Of a DNA stretch of 18,585 nucleotides, positions 1-6,668 are shown one piece after another. The position numbers and the translations under genes are program-made. Source of the DNA: CAYWNA01 sp964459305 (GTDB lineage Bacteria; Planctomycetota; Planctomycetia; Pirellulales; Pirellulaceae); the NCBI GenBank assembly GCA_964459305.1, contig CAYWNA010000261.1:1-18585 (forward strand), given 5' to 3'. The notes under the pieces were generated by a model. The model saw only the letters and a program-made list of their open reading frames with translations. It was not told the DNA's origin and made no database searches. How positions within the stretch are numbered: position 1 is the first letter of the stretch; each line of letters begins with the position of its first letter.

Positions 1-78
1 GAGGACACCCGCGAAGTCGCCCAACTCGCACAGGTGCGGGGGCCGCTTCTTCTTCTCCTTGGCTCCACCACTAGCCAT
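1..78 (-). CDS. Partial ORF, Lys-rich N-terminus, last gene of the T6SS cassette in view
   Basis: Only the first 26 codons are in the window, starting MASGGAKEKKKRPPHLCELG, and the reading frame runs off the left edge without a stop. The ATG at 78 lies inside the end of the ketosynthase-like gene, overlapping it by 8 nt. It is preceded by GGGGAG with an 8-nt spacer, a good Shine-Dalgarno site, so translation is probably coupled to the upstream gene. The visible residues show a short basic stretch and no signal peptide. I do not recognise the family. By position (behind VgrG, a PAAR-like protein and a thiolase-like protein) it could be another adaptor, a DUF2169-type chaperone or a cargo effector; this is inference only. 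Confidence 0.7.
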   Translation of the reverse strand, partial: MASGGAKEKKKRPPHLCELGDFAGVL

Positions 79-1222
79 GACGTAGTCTCCCCAGAATGAT
101 CGCCCCACTGTGCCGAAGGTCCGAAGAGACGTTGACGAGGCAGGTTTCGCCCGTCAGGTACCCTCTTTCCGCGGCTTTGGCGGCCAGGCAAATCGACAAG
201 AGCCCGCTGGCCGCGCCAGTGTCGCCAAAACTCAATGCCGGTATCTCGACCCTCCACTCGCGCAAATCGTAGTCCGGAGCCAATCGGATCAGCGCGTTTC
301 CAAAGTCGGCGGCCCGCCACTCCTCGCCATTTAGGTCGGCATAGATCGTTCCCTTCGCATCGGGCAAGACTCCTCCTTGCCGAAGGGCCTGTTGCACGGC
401 CTCGGCCAACACGGCGCCGTCCGGTGTCGGCCCATCCTCGTCATCGTTGTTTTGCTCGCCGGGCGAGGGATTGTCGTCGCCTTCTGTCTCGTTGTTGTCG
501 TGAGATTCCTGCTCTTCGGCATTGGAAGCGTAGGCCGGTTCGCAAATAGTCAGTCCCTCCTGCGAGTCTTTTCCGATTCGTACAAGAGCCACGAAGCACG
601 CCGCTTCTCCCGGCACTAGACCGGTGGGCCGGTCGACCGTGTTGATTCGGTCATCGCGAATCAACCCATATAGACGCTGCCCGTCCAGCAGGGTGTCGAC
701 AGCTCCGACGATGCAGGTGTCAAGCTGTTTCGACTGGAGTAACTCCCGTGCGTGCCGAAATGCCGCGACCAGACTCAGACGACCGTCAGCGATGGAATGG
801 CAGTTGGGCCTCTCCAATCGCAAGCCGGCCATGCGGCTCAGCTTCTCAAAGTAAGTATCGAACTCAGCGGTCGGATCCGCCATCAGCGCCTCTCCGTTTT
901 CGACAGACGGAAAAACGATGATCATTCCCACCTTTGTTTCATCGATATCGCTGAGTCGGTCCGACGCGAACAGATCACGGATCGCGAAAACGCTCATTTT
1001 CAGGAGGCGACCCAACCCCTGAAAACCTCCTCCCAGACCGCAGGCGGGATGCCCGATAATCCGCTGTTCGTGCAGCGTATCCTCGTCGAAGTACGGCCAT
1101 TCGGTCAGTTCTTCCGCCCGGGTCATTCCGCAGCGGAAAGCCGCGGCCGCCTGTGTTGCGGCGCCGAGGCTGGTGTGCGCGCCGACGCATTGAATCGCAA
1201 TCTGGTCCGATGAGGAACTCAT
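71..1222 (-). CDS. Catalytically dead thiolase/beta-ketoacyl-synthase-fold protein, probable T6SS effector-loading co-chaperone
   Basis: A 383-aa protein with the layout of a ketosynthase. The helix after the nucleophile elbow and the next strand are recognisable (SLVAAFRHARELL, then CIVGAVDTL, residues ~150-178), as is a C-terminal SFGDTGAASGLLSICLA stretch (331-347) matching the usual GHxxGAAGxxG motif. The family's catalytic Cys (as in TACSSSL) aligns with Gly147 in ADGRLSL, and the conserved His of the C-terminal motif is replaced around Asp334. It should therefore not condense acyl chains. Residues ~235-265 are an acidic Asp/Glu/Asn linker that looks like an insertion. It starts 31 nt after the PAAR-like gene and overlaps the next gene by 8 nt; no strong Shine-Dalgarno site is seen. 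Known context: inactive thiolase-like proteins occur in PAAR/VgrG effector loci such as that of Pseudomonas TseT, where they help load the effector. That role here is inferred from fold, lost catalysis and neighbours. Confidence 0.75.
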   Translation of the reverse strand: MSSSSDQIAIQCVGAHTSLGAATQAAAAFRCGMTRAEELTEWPYFDEDTLHEQRIIGHPACGLGGGFQGLGRLLKMSVFAIRDLFASDRLSDIDETKVGMIIVFPSVENGEALMADPTAEFDTYFEKLSRMAGLRLERPNCHSIADGRLSLVAAFRHARELLQSKQLDTCIVGAVDTLLDGQRLYGLIRDDRINTVDRPTGLVPGEAACFVALVRIGKDSQEGLTICEPAYASNAEEQESHDNNETEGDDNPSPGEQNNDDEDGPTPDGAVLAEAVQQALRQGGVLPDAKGTIYADLNGEEWRAADFGNALIRLAPDYDLREWRVEIPALSFGDTGAASGLLSICLAAKAAERGYLTGETCLVNVSSDLRHSGAIILGRLRHG

Positions 1223-1253
1223 GGTCTTTGCCCGGCTGGGCCGCGGTTGGTAT

Positions 1254-1724
1254 CTACTCTTCCTTGTATTCTTTCTTGCAGCAGGGGCAGGTGATCTTCT
1301 CGCTTGACGGCAACGGAATGACGGGCCCTTGGATCAAAGGAAATGGCGGCGTGTTTTTGTCGTTGTGCAGCATCAGATCGAGGGCCCTCGCCACATTTTT
1401 TCCTTCAAACTTGACGTTGAATGAGAAGTTGACAAACTCCGCCTTGCCTTTGATTTTGTTCGAGACAACACCGCCCCCCGCGCTGCCTGCCTCGTCGCCG
1501 GTGCTCATGCGAAAATTCGAGTCCTTGACACACACGGGATTCCCGTCGCATTTGACCTTCTTCGTCCCCTTGGCCGTATCGGACGACTTAGCGATGTTGG
1601 GATAAGGAATGGGGATTGGCCCGCCGGGACTGGGCGTCTTGCAGACATCGGGAAAGGCGATTGTGATTCCATTGCTGCTCTTGTGAACCACAGACAGCTT
1701 GTTCACACCGACCGTCACAGACAC
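1254..1724 (-). CDS. DUF4150 PAAR-like T6SS spike-tip protein
   Basis: A 156-aa protein of the DUF4150 (PAAR-like) type. Seen: an N-terminal VNKLSVVHKSSNG segment, the Pro-rich GGPIPIPYPNIAKSSD region (~30-50), a cluster of small residues GDEAGSAGGGV, and a C-terminal CPCCKKE with closely spaced cysteines (~147-153) that may bind metal. Family knowledge: PAAR-like proteins cap the VgrG trimer, sharpen the spike and attach effectors. No toxin domain follows, so cargo must be carried by a separate protein. The frame is open back to 1916, but that would overlap the upstream gene. The GTG at 1724 has AGAAAGGA 7 nt upstream and gives the family's usual start, so it is chosen. It lies 71 nt after the DUF6484-type gene and 31 nt before the ketosynthase-like gene. 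Confidence 0.85.
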   Translation of the reverse strand: MSVTVGVNKLSVVHKSSNGITIAFPDVCKTPSPGGPIPIPYPNIAKSSDTAKGTKKVKCDGNPVCVKDSNFRMSTGDEAGSAGGGVVSNKIKGKAEFVNFSFNVKFEGKNVARALDLMLHNDKNTPPFPLIQGPVIPLPSSEKITCPCCKKEYKEE

Positions 1725-1731
1725 TTCAACA

Positions 1732-1737
1732 TCCTTT
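1732..1737 (-). promoter_or_regulatory. Ribosome binding site that fixes the GTG start of the PAAR-like gene
   Basis: AAAGGA on the minus strand, 7 nt before the GTG at 1724. It decides the start against longer in-frame readings up to 1916 that would overlap the upstream gene. Confidence 0.65.
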
Positions 1738-1795
1738 CTGCGGCAATGTGATTGCAGCGCCGTCTCACGGCGAATCGGCGCCACGTTTGTGGACG

Positions 1796-2254
1796 TCAGT
1801 TGATGGAGACGGTAGATCCCTTGATGCGATTCTTGCCGGAAGCGCGGCTCACGATCTCGTAGCCCTTCAGCAGAATCCGGCCGTCCTTTCGGACGGTGAT
1901 TGAACCTTTGCCGCACTTCAGGACGATTTCCCGCTGCGCCTCGAAAACGATGCGTTCCTCTTGGTCCACGACAACCTCACGTTGTTGCCCGGCCACGTTG
2001 AGTCGATCGCTGACGGCACCCACAACAATTGGGGAACCTTCTTCGTCGAAGAGAAGAACAACGGGCGTTCCGCATTCAAGTCGGGCAGTCGGATTGACGA
2101 TCCTAGCGGGGACCGCGAGCCCGGAATTTCCAGGAAAATCCACGAAGACTTGGCCTTTCTCCGACACCGAAGCGATTGTGCCGACGAGATAGCCGGGGAA
2201 CGCCATCAGCGGCGTTTCCGTCAACGGCTCCCCGAGCGATGCTTGGGTGCACAC
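1796..2254 (-). CDS. DUF6484-type T6SS protein with a VgrG-tail-like C-terminus
   Basis: A 152-aa protein. Its N-terminal half (residues ~18-85: YLVGTIASV, VFVDFPGN, then VVLLFDEEGSPIVVGAV) fits the small domain called DUF6484, found near VgrG genes and resembling the OB-like part of gp5/VgrG. The C-terminal half (IVLKCGKGSITVRKDGRILL, then VSRASGKNRIKGSTVSIN) resembles the beta-strand repeat tails of VgrG/DUF2345 proteins. Precise function is unknown; a role in spike or adaptor assembly is inferred. The frame is open to 2299 inside vgrG, but AAGGAG lies 7 nt before the GTG at 2254, leaving 1 nt after the vgrG stop, so the short form is preferred. Tight spacing implies co-translation with vgrG. 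Confidence 0.8.
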   Translation of the reverse strand: MCTQASLGEPLTETPLMAFPGYLVGTIASVSEKGQVFVDFPGNSGLAVPARIVNPTARLECGTPVVLLFDEEGSPIVVGAVSDRLNVAGQQREVVVDQEERIVFEAQREIVLKCGKGSITVRKDGRILLKGYEIVSRASGKNRIKGSTVSIN

Positions 2255-2255
2255 A

Positions 2256-4418
2256 TCAATTCTCCTTGATTTGGCTGCCCTTAACGACGACGTCACCACT
2301 TCCCTTGACGTTGATTTTCTTGCCGTTGATGGTGATGTCCCCGCTCTTCTTCATCACGATTTCTGCTTTGCCGGTCTTGATGTTGACCTCGTCCTTGGCA
2401 ATCAATTGTATTTTCTTGGCCTGCAGAACGTACTCTTTCTTGACGTCCGACTTGGATTGTCCATCAATCTGAACGGTGAGGTCCTTGCCGATCTTCTCGG
2501 ACTTGGTTTCCCCGATGGTCTGAGTCAGTCCCTTGCCGACACTCGTTGTCTTTCCCCCACCGATGTCTTCCGACTTCGATCCACCGACGGCCTCGGACTT
2601 GCCGGCGCCGACCGTCTCTGACATCATGCCGCCGGCCGAAATCTGCAGAGCCGCCCCCACCGTCAGGGCCATAGCAACTCCGACCGTTTCCGCATAGTTG
2701 ACCGCGACGTTTTCTGTAAGGCTTGCGCCAACATTGATGCTCATGCCGCCGCTGATGTTCTCGGTATGGGAGGCGAGCACCTGAATCTCTTTGTTGTTGT
2801 CAACCTTCTCGTACTTATCACGTCCCACGTGCAGGCTGCGATCTCGGCCGATGTCTTCCGTACGGTCATTCTCCACGACGGTGTTTTGATCCTTTTCCGC
2901 GTGGATGTACATTTCCTCGTCGCCCATCTTGTCTTCGAAGCGGATTTCGTTGAAGTTGTCCGCTCCGCCGCCCTTAGAACTGCGGCTCTTGATGGTGCTT
3001 TGCGTCTGGTTGGCAGGCAGTTCGTAGGGCGGCATCTGCTCGGCGTTGTAGACGCGGCCGGTGATGATGGGGCGGTCGGGATCGCCTTCGATGAAGTCGA
3101 CGATCACCTCTTGGCCGATGCGGGGATTGAATACGATGCCCCAGTTCTTGCCGGCCCAGCTCTGCGCAACGCGGATCCAGCACGAGCTGTTTTCGTCTTT
3201 CTTCCCCTCGCGATCCCAGTGGAATTGGACTTTGATTCGTCCATACTTGTCCGTGTAAATCTCTTCACCGGATGGGCCCACCACGACCGCCGTTTGGCAG
3301 CCTTGCACGACCGGCTTGGGCGTGGTGCGGGCCGTGCGGAAGACGATTGAATCAGGAACGCAGGTGAAGTTGTTGCCGTAGTCCTCGGCGACCGGTCCAC
3401 CACCCGTCTCAAAGCCGGTTGGCTCGGTCGCCGAGTGGCGTATTGAGGTGATGACGTAGGACTTGCCTTCTTCGCCGCTGGAACGATGCTCGCCAATCGA
3501 AAATTTGAAACCCGGCGAAAACGACTTGCAGCCGCTGGCGGCATGCACCACGTCGTGCTCGACCTCCTCCTCTTCCATGCGGAGTTTGGCCAGCGGAGTG
3601 CCGTCGCCCGTTGTGCCATATTCGCCCGGAAAGTCGTAGAATTCGTATTTCTTGTTGCCCGGCAGATCAACCACCGTTTGTTCGCTGGTCATGAGGTTGT
3701 TGCTGGGCGTCTCGAAATTGTAATCCGTATGCGCCCACTTGCCGGTGCGGAACTCCCACACGTGCTCCCAACCGGTGATGTGATCGGTGATCGCCTCGCT
3801 GCTGTAGTGCCGAGGGAAATCGACCTCGCTCTCAGCACACGACTCGTACGCCTCCTTGTGGTCGGCCAACACCATCGTGTGCTTGCCGTCGGTGTGCTTG
3901 AAGAAATAGAAGATGCCCTCTTGCTCCATCAGACGCGAGACAAAGTTGAAATCCGTCTCACGATACTGCACGCAGTATTCCCACTCGGGATGAGAGCCCT
4001 TGATCTGCGAAACTTCGTAGTCGCTGAAGCCCAAATCGCCGAAGATCTGTTCGATAATCTTCGGGACCGTCGTCTTCTGGAAAATCCGGCAATCGGAGGT
4101 GCGCGTCAAGAACCACAGCCACGGTACCACCTCCGCCCGGTAGTTACGCCGGCCTTCATCGTCTTCGTCCCCCGCCATGAAACGGCTGACGTAGCCGTTG
4201 AAATGGCGCGGAGTGCCGTCAGCCAATTCGACGCTGAATGCGACATTCTTGCCGACAATGTCCGCCGCGGTGATCGCGTTGTCGTCGGAGATCATGTCCA
4301 ACTGGTAGCGGAACAGCCGCGACATCTCCTCTTGACCATGGAAGGACGTCAGCAACAGTACGTCATCGCCCAGCGGCGTTGACAGTTTCAGAACGCGATT
4401 GGCCTGCGTGAGTGCCAT
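2256..4418 (-). CDS. vgrG: Type VI secretion spike protein VgrG (TssI)
   Basis: A 720-aa protein that forms the trimeric puncturing spike on the Hcp tube. Domains in order: a gp27-like base (~1-370, with the family-typical YRETDFNFVSRLMEQEGIFY at 152-171); a gp5-like OB domain (~385-460, with TDKYGRIKVQFHWDREG, SCWIRVAQSWAG and GDPDRPIITGRVYN); and a C-terminal beta-prism of short repeats (~518-650), ending in KKSGDITINGKKINVKGSG. Length is normal for a structural VgrG, and no effector domain follows the repeats, so cargo must ride on separate tip and adaptor proteins. The ATG at 4418 has GGGGAG 6 nt upstream. It lies 198 nt after hcp and runs straight into the DUF6484-type gene (1-nt gap). 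Confidence 0.97.
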   Translation of the reverse strand: MALTQANRVLKLSTPLGDDVLLLTSFHGQEEMSRLFRYQLDMISDDNAITAADIVGKNVAFSVELADGTPRHFNGYVSRFMAGDEDDEGRRNYRAEVVPWLWFLTRTSDCRIFQKTTVPKIIEQIFGDLGFSDYEVSQIKGSHPEWEYCVQYRETDFNFVSRLMEQEGIFYFFKHTDGKHTMVLADHKEAYESCAESEVDFPRHYSSEAITDHITGWEHVWEFRTGKWAHTDYNFETPSNNLMTSEQTVVDLPGNKKYEFYDFPGEYGTTGDGTPLAKLRMEEEEVEHDVVHAASGCKSFSPGFKFSIGEHRSSGEEGKSYVITSIRHSATEPTGFETGGGPVAEDYGNNFTCVPDSIVFRTARTTPKPVVQGCQTAVVVGPSGEEIYTDKYGRIKVQFHWDREGKKDENSSCWIRVAQSWAGKNWGIVFNPRIGQEVIVDFIEGDPDRPIITGRVYNAEQMPPYELPANQTQSTIKSRSSKGGGADNFNEIRFEDKMGDEEMYIHAEKDQNTVVENDRTEDIGRDRSLHVGRDKYEKVDNNKEIQVLASHTENISGGMSINVGASLTENVAVNYAETVGVAMALTVGAALQISAGGMMSETVGAGKSEAVGGSKSEDIGGGKTTSVGKGLTQTIGETKSEKIGKDLTVQIDGQSKSDVKKEYVLQAKKIQLIAKDEVNIKTGKAEIVMKKSGDITINGKKINVKGSGDVVVKGSQIKEN
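2262..2267 (-). promoter_or_regulatory. Ribosome binding site inside the vgrG 3' end, fixes GTG start at 2254
   Basis: AAGGAG on the minus strand, within the last vgrG codons and 7 nt before the GTG that follows the vgrG stop by one base. This arrangement is typical of translational coupling and argues against the longer start at 2299. Confidence 0.7.
2469..2867 (-). repeat. Short beta-prism repeats in the VgrG C-terminus
   Basis: Codons ~518-650 of vgrG encode degenerate units of about eight residues with recurring V/I-G steps (for example SETVGAGK, SEAVGGSK, SEDIGGGK, TTSVGKGL, TQTIGETK, SEKIGKDL). This is the pattern of the triple-stranded beta-helix needle of gp5/VgrG. The underlying DNA is repetitive but not identical between units. 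Confidence 0.8.
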
Positions 4419-4566
4419 CGGTTTCTCCCCGTCCGGTTCGCGCGGTCACAGCAGCCGGTAGTCTAGCATTTTCACCAAGAAAAGGCAGGGCGTCCCGCAC
4501 CCATGCACGCGGGCCGCCCCACCGTACCGGAAATGAAGCTCGGGAACGGGCAGCGAGCGATTCACC

Positions 4567-4616
4567 CCGGCAGGACTTGCCGGCGCTTCGCGGTGCCTCC
4601 CACGGTCTCCCACCGC
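4567..4616 (-). other. Two tandem hairpins immediately 3' of hcp, before vgrG
   Basis: Directly after the hcp stop, 4590-4616 can form a 6-bp stem (GCGGTG/CACCGC, 15-nt loop). Next, 4567-4583 can form a 6-bp stem (CCGGCA/TGCCGG, 5-nt loop). Neither is followed by a T-run on the transcribed strand, so a classical intrinsic terminator is not supported. An mRNA-stabilising or partial-attenuation role would fit the higher demand for Hcp than VgrG. The rest of the 198-nt hcp-vgrG gap shows no gene. Confidence 0.4.
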
Positions 4617-5099
4617 TCAGCTCTCGGCCTCTTCCACCTTCCAACTGTACTCCACGTTGCCCTTCTTCTTGCCGGCGGCGTCGGTTTCGGTGTAGGTGAC
4701 TTTGATTTCCTCGAAGTTCAGCGTGATGTCCTCCATCGGCACGTCTTCCGCCTGACCGCTGCCGCTGATGTTGTAGCTGGTAACCTGAACGTTTTTCAGT
4801 TCGTAGGCATAGTACGTCTGGCGGCCCGAGTCGGTATAGGACGCCGTGACGTGGATATCAACCTTCGGGAAAACCTTGCCTTTGCACACGGCCTCGGCGA
4901 TCTTCGGACTGGACTTGTCCAACTCCTTGGCCAGCCCAACGTCTTCCAAGACAACGTCGCCTCGGCGACGCGTGGCTCCGGTTGCGCCGCCCATGGGCTT
5001 GTGAACCGCCTGGGTGAACGACGCCAAGTCACTCCAGCCTTTGTGGTCCTTGTCCTGGGCTTCGCCGTCAACCCCGTCAAACTTGATGTAAGCAGCCAT
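4617..5099 (-). CDS. hcp: Type VI secretion tube protein Hcp (TssD)
   Basis: A 160-aa protein of the Hcp1 family, whose hexameric rings stack to form the T6SS inner tube and can carry small effectors. Seen: an N-terminal YIKFDGVDGEAQDKDHKGW, a central DVVLEDVGLAKELDKSSPK, TYYAYELKNVQVTSYNISG and a C-terminal strand LNFEEIKVTYTETD, in the usual order and at the usual length. No C-terminal toxin extension is present. The ATG at 5099 follows GGAGG with a 6-nt spacer. It is the first gene of the minus-strand cassette and diverges from hypE across 299 nt, so the cassette's main promoter should lie there; I could not identify it with confidence. Confidence 0.96.
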   Translation of the reverse strand: MAAYIKFDGVDGEAQDKDHKGWSDLASFTQAVHKPMGGATGATRRRGDVVLEDVGLAKELDKSSPKIAEAVCKGKVFPKVDIHVTASYTDSGRQTYYAYELKNVQVTSYNISGSGQAEDVPMEDITLNFEEIKVTYTETDAAGKKKGNVEYSWKVEEAES

Positions 5100-5398
5100 T
5101 TCATGCCTCCAGTTCTAAGAATGGTGTTGGGATCGCTGTATGTGCCACGCGACGAACGACCGCCGCGTTCGTGTCCTCGTTTGCCCCTCACACTTCAAGT
5201 TGTCGTCGCGCACTGAGAGAAGTTGCGTGATATTTTACATCTTTTTTTTCGTCCGGGGAAAGGCAGGTCACCGTGGTTATGCACAAAGGCAAACAGAGCC
5301 TAGAATGATGAGTGAGACGTGACACGGCTGTGTCGGCCGTGCGTGATCGCCGCCAATCCGAACGTGCCGTCGCGCGGCGGCCGGGGAAGTGAGGGCCA
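5100..5398. other. Divergent intergenic region between hcp and hypE
   Basis: About 300 nt without a gene. It should contain both divergent promoters, but no convincing -35/-10 pair was found on either strand. Visible elements are an 8-nt T run around 5242-5249 and a hairpin at 5323-5341 (CACGGC/GCCGTG, 7-nt loop) in the presumed hypE leader. GAGG lies just before the hypE ATG, with a 4-nt spacer. Confidence 0.5.
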
Positions 5399-6481
5399 AT
5401 GTCTAGTAACGAACCTCCGGGTCCTTTGACGATGAGTTGTCCGACTCCGCTCGGTCAGCACGAAACTGTGCAATTGGCCCACGGCGGTGGTGGCCGCCTG
5501 ATGCGCGGGCTGATCGAAGGCATGCTGCTGCCCAAGTTCGGCACGGCACCACCGACGCACGACGGTCAGCCTCAGCCACCTCACGACAGTGCGGTGCTGG
5601 AGATGGGCGGCGCACGTTTGGCGTTCACGACCGATACGTTCGTCGTCAGCCCGCTGTTTTTTCCGGGCGGCGACATCGGCAAGCTGGCCGTGTACGGCAC
5701 CGTGAACGATCTCGCTATGGCCGGAGCCACGCCGCAGTACTTGAGCTGCGCATTTATTCTGGAAGAAGGCACGCCGATGGAAACGATCCGTCGTGTTGTC
5801 ACGTCGATGCAAGAGGCCGCGGATGAAGTGGGTGTGCAGATCGTCACCGGCGACACAAAGGTCGTGGACCGCGGCAAAGGCGACGGCGTTTTCGTTAACA
5901 CTGCCGGGGTTGGCCTTGTCGCCGAGGGAATCAACATTTCGCCGGCTCGCGTTGCCCCGGGCGACAAGATTCTCGTCAGCGGCGACCTCGGACGCCACGG
6001 CATCGCCATCATGTCGATCCGCGAAGGCCTGCAGTTCGAGGGTGCGCCGGAGAGCGATTGCGCATCGCTCGCGGGTTTGGTGGCCGAACTGACGGCCCTG
6101 GGGGCCGAATTGCACTGCCTGCGAGATTTGACCCGGGGCGGACTAGCGGCTGCGCTGATCGAGATCGCCGAGCACGCGGGCGTCGGGATCGAACTGGATG
6201 AACCGGCGATACCCGTATCCCCGCCGGTCGCCGGCGCGTGCGAGTTGCTGGGGCTCGATCCGCTGTATGTTGCCAACGAAGGCCGACTCGTGGCATTCGT
6301 CTCGGGCGACGAAGCGAGCAAAGCCTTGCAAATTATGGAAGCCCACGCCGCGGCGCACGGGCCAGCCGTCGTGGGGACGGTTACAGCGACACATCGGGGC
6401 GCCGTGGAATTGCGTAACGCCCTCGGCAGCGGACGGTTGCTGGATCTACTTTCCGGCGAACAGATGCCCAGAATCTGCTGA
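5399..6481 (+). CDS. hypE: HypE, carbamoyl-phosphate-derived thiocyanate-forming [NiFe]-hydrogenase maturation protein
   Basis: A 360-aa cytoplasmic protein of the AIRS/PurM-like ATP-binding superfamily. HypE receives a carbamoyl group from HypF on its C-terminal Cys and dehydrates it with ATP to a thiocyanate, the source of the CN ligands of the [NiFe] site. Seen: the N-terminal QLAHGGGGRLMRGLIEGM, then HDSAVLEMGG (~61-70), FPGGDIGKLAVYGTVNDLAM (~91-110), GDTKVV, and a C-terminus ending exactly in PRIC, which supplies the modified Cys (residue 360). Length is close to the usual ~330-350, with a slightly extended N-terminus. ATG 5399 is chosen because GAGG precedes it; the ATG at 5432 has no ribosome site. 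It is the only long plus-strand gene here, and no hypA/B/C/D/F or hydrogenase genes are in the window. Confidence 0.96.
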   Translation: MSSNEPPGPLTMSCPTPLGQHETVQLAHGGGGRLMRGLIEGMLLPKFGTAPPTHDGQPQPPHDSAVLEMGGARLAFTTDTFVVSPLFFPGGDIGKLAVYGTVNDLAMAGATPQYLSCAFILEEGTPMETIRRVVTSMQEAADEVGVQIVTGDTKVVDRGKGDGVFVNTAGVGLVAEGINISPARVAPGDKILVSGDLGRHGIAIMSIREGLQFEGAPESDCASLAGLVAELTALGAELHCLRDLTRGGLAAALIEIAEHAGVGIELDEPAIPVSPPVAGACELLGLDPLYVANEGRLVAFVSGDEASKALQIMEAHAAAHGPAVVGTVTATHRGAVELRNALGSGRLLDLLSGEQMPRIC

Positions 6482-6548
6482 CGCGACTAGTCAAACGCCC
6501 GTGTCACAACGGTTCCGTAGTCAGTCTACGCCGCGAGGTTGTCAGCAG
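6475..6548 (+). terminator. Inverted repeats at the convergent end of hypE, possible transcription end
   Basis: CTGCTGAC overlapping the hypE stop (6475-6482) is complementary to GTCAGCAG (6541-6548). Inside this lies a smaller hairpin at 6516-6530 (CGTAG/CTACG, 5-nt loop). There is no T-run after either, so termination is only a suggestion based on the convergent gene ends. Confidence 0.25.
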
Positions 6549-6636
6549 CCAGACCGCAAACTTGGCTCGCGTACTGCCGGACCGAATCGCGCACGGATTC
6601 TGCGATTCTGTCCATCCCGTCCAGTTCTTCTGCCAT
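6526..6636 (-). CDS. Possible 36-aa amphipathic microprotein
   Basis: A short frame between the convergent ends of hypE and the SGNH hydrolase gene, starting MAEELDGMDRIAESVRDSV and ending ADNLAA. It begins 32 nt after the SGNH stop. GAGG lies 7 nt before its ATG, a normal ribosome-site spacing. Hydrophobic residues recur every three to four positions (Leu5, Met8, Ile11, Val15, Val19, Tyr22, Val26, Leu29), as in an amphipathic helix; it has one Cys (27) and no signal or membrane segment. Codon third positions are mostly G/C. No family is recognised. A chance frame is quite possible at this length; a competing 35-aa basic frame starting 12 nt upstream lacks a ribosome site. Confidence 0.4.
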   Translation of the reverse strand: MAEELDGMDRIAESVRDSVRQYASQVCGLAADNLAA

Positions 6637-6668
6637 CGAAGTGCCTCATCAGAACTCAAATCGTCGAA

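Noticed and set aside
3486..4382. A 298-codon plus-strand frame opposite vgrG, and similar frames opposite cstA and the DnaA-like gene
   Set aside because: Antisense frames in GC-rich genes; no motifs, and fully covered by well-supported genes.
5127..5150. TGGCAC followed by GC on the minus strand ahead of hcp, resembling a sigma54 promoter (a similar string lies near 15140-15160)
   Set aside because: The distance between the GG and GC elements is two bases off the strict sigma54 spacing in each case.
5277..5285. TTATGCACA, a perfect DnaA-box match between hcp and hypE, plus TTTTCCACA at 13735-13743
   Set aside because: About one match to TTWTNCACA is expected by chance in a window of this size on two strands. 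The two sites are isolated, so no origin is claimed.
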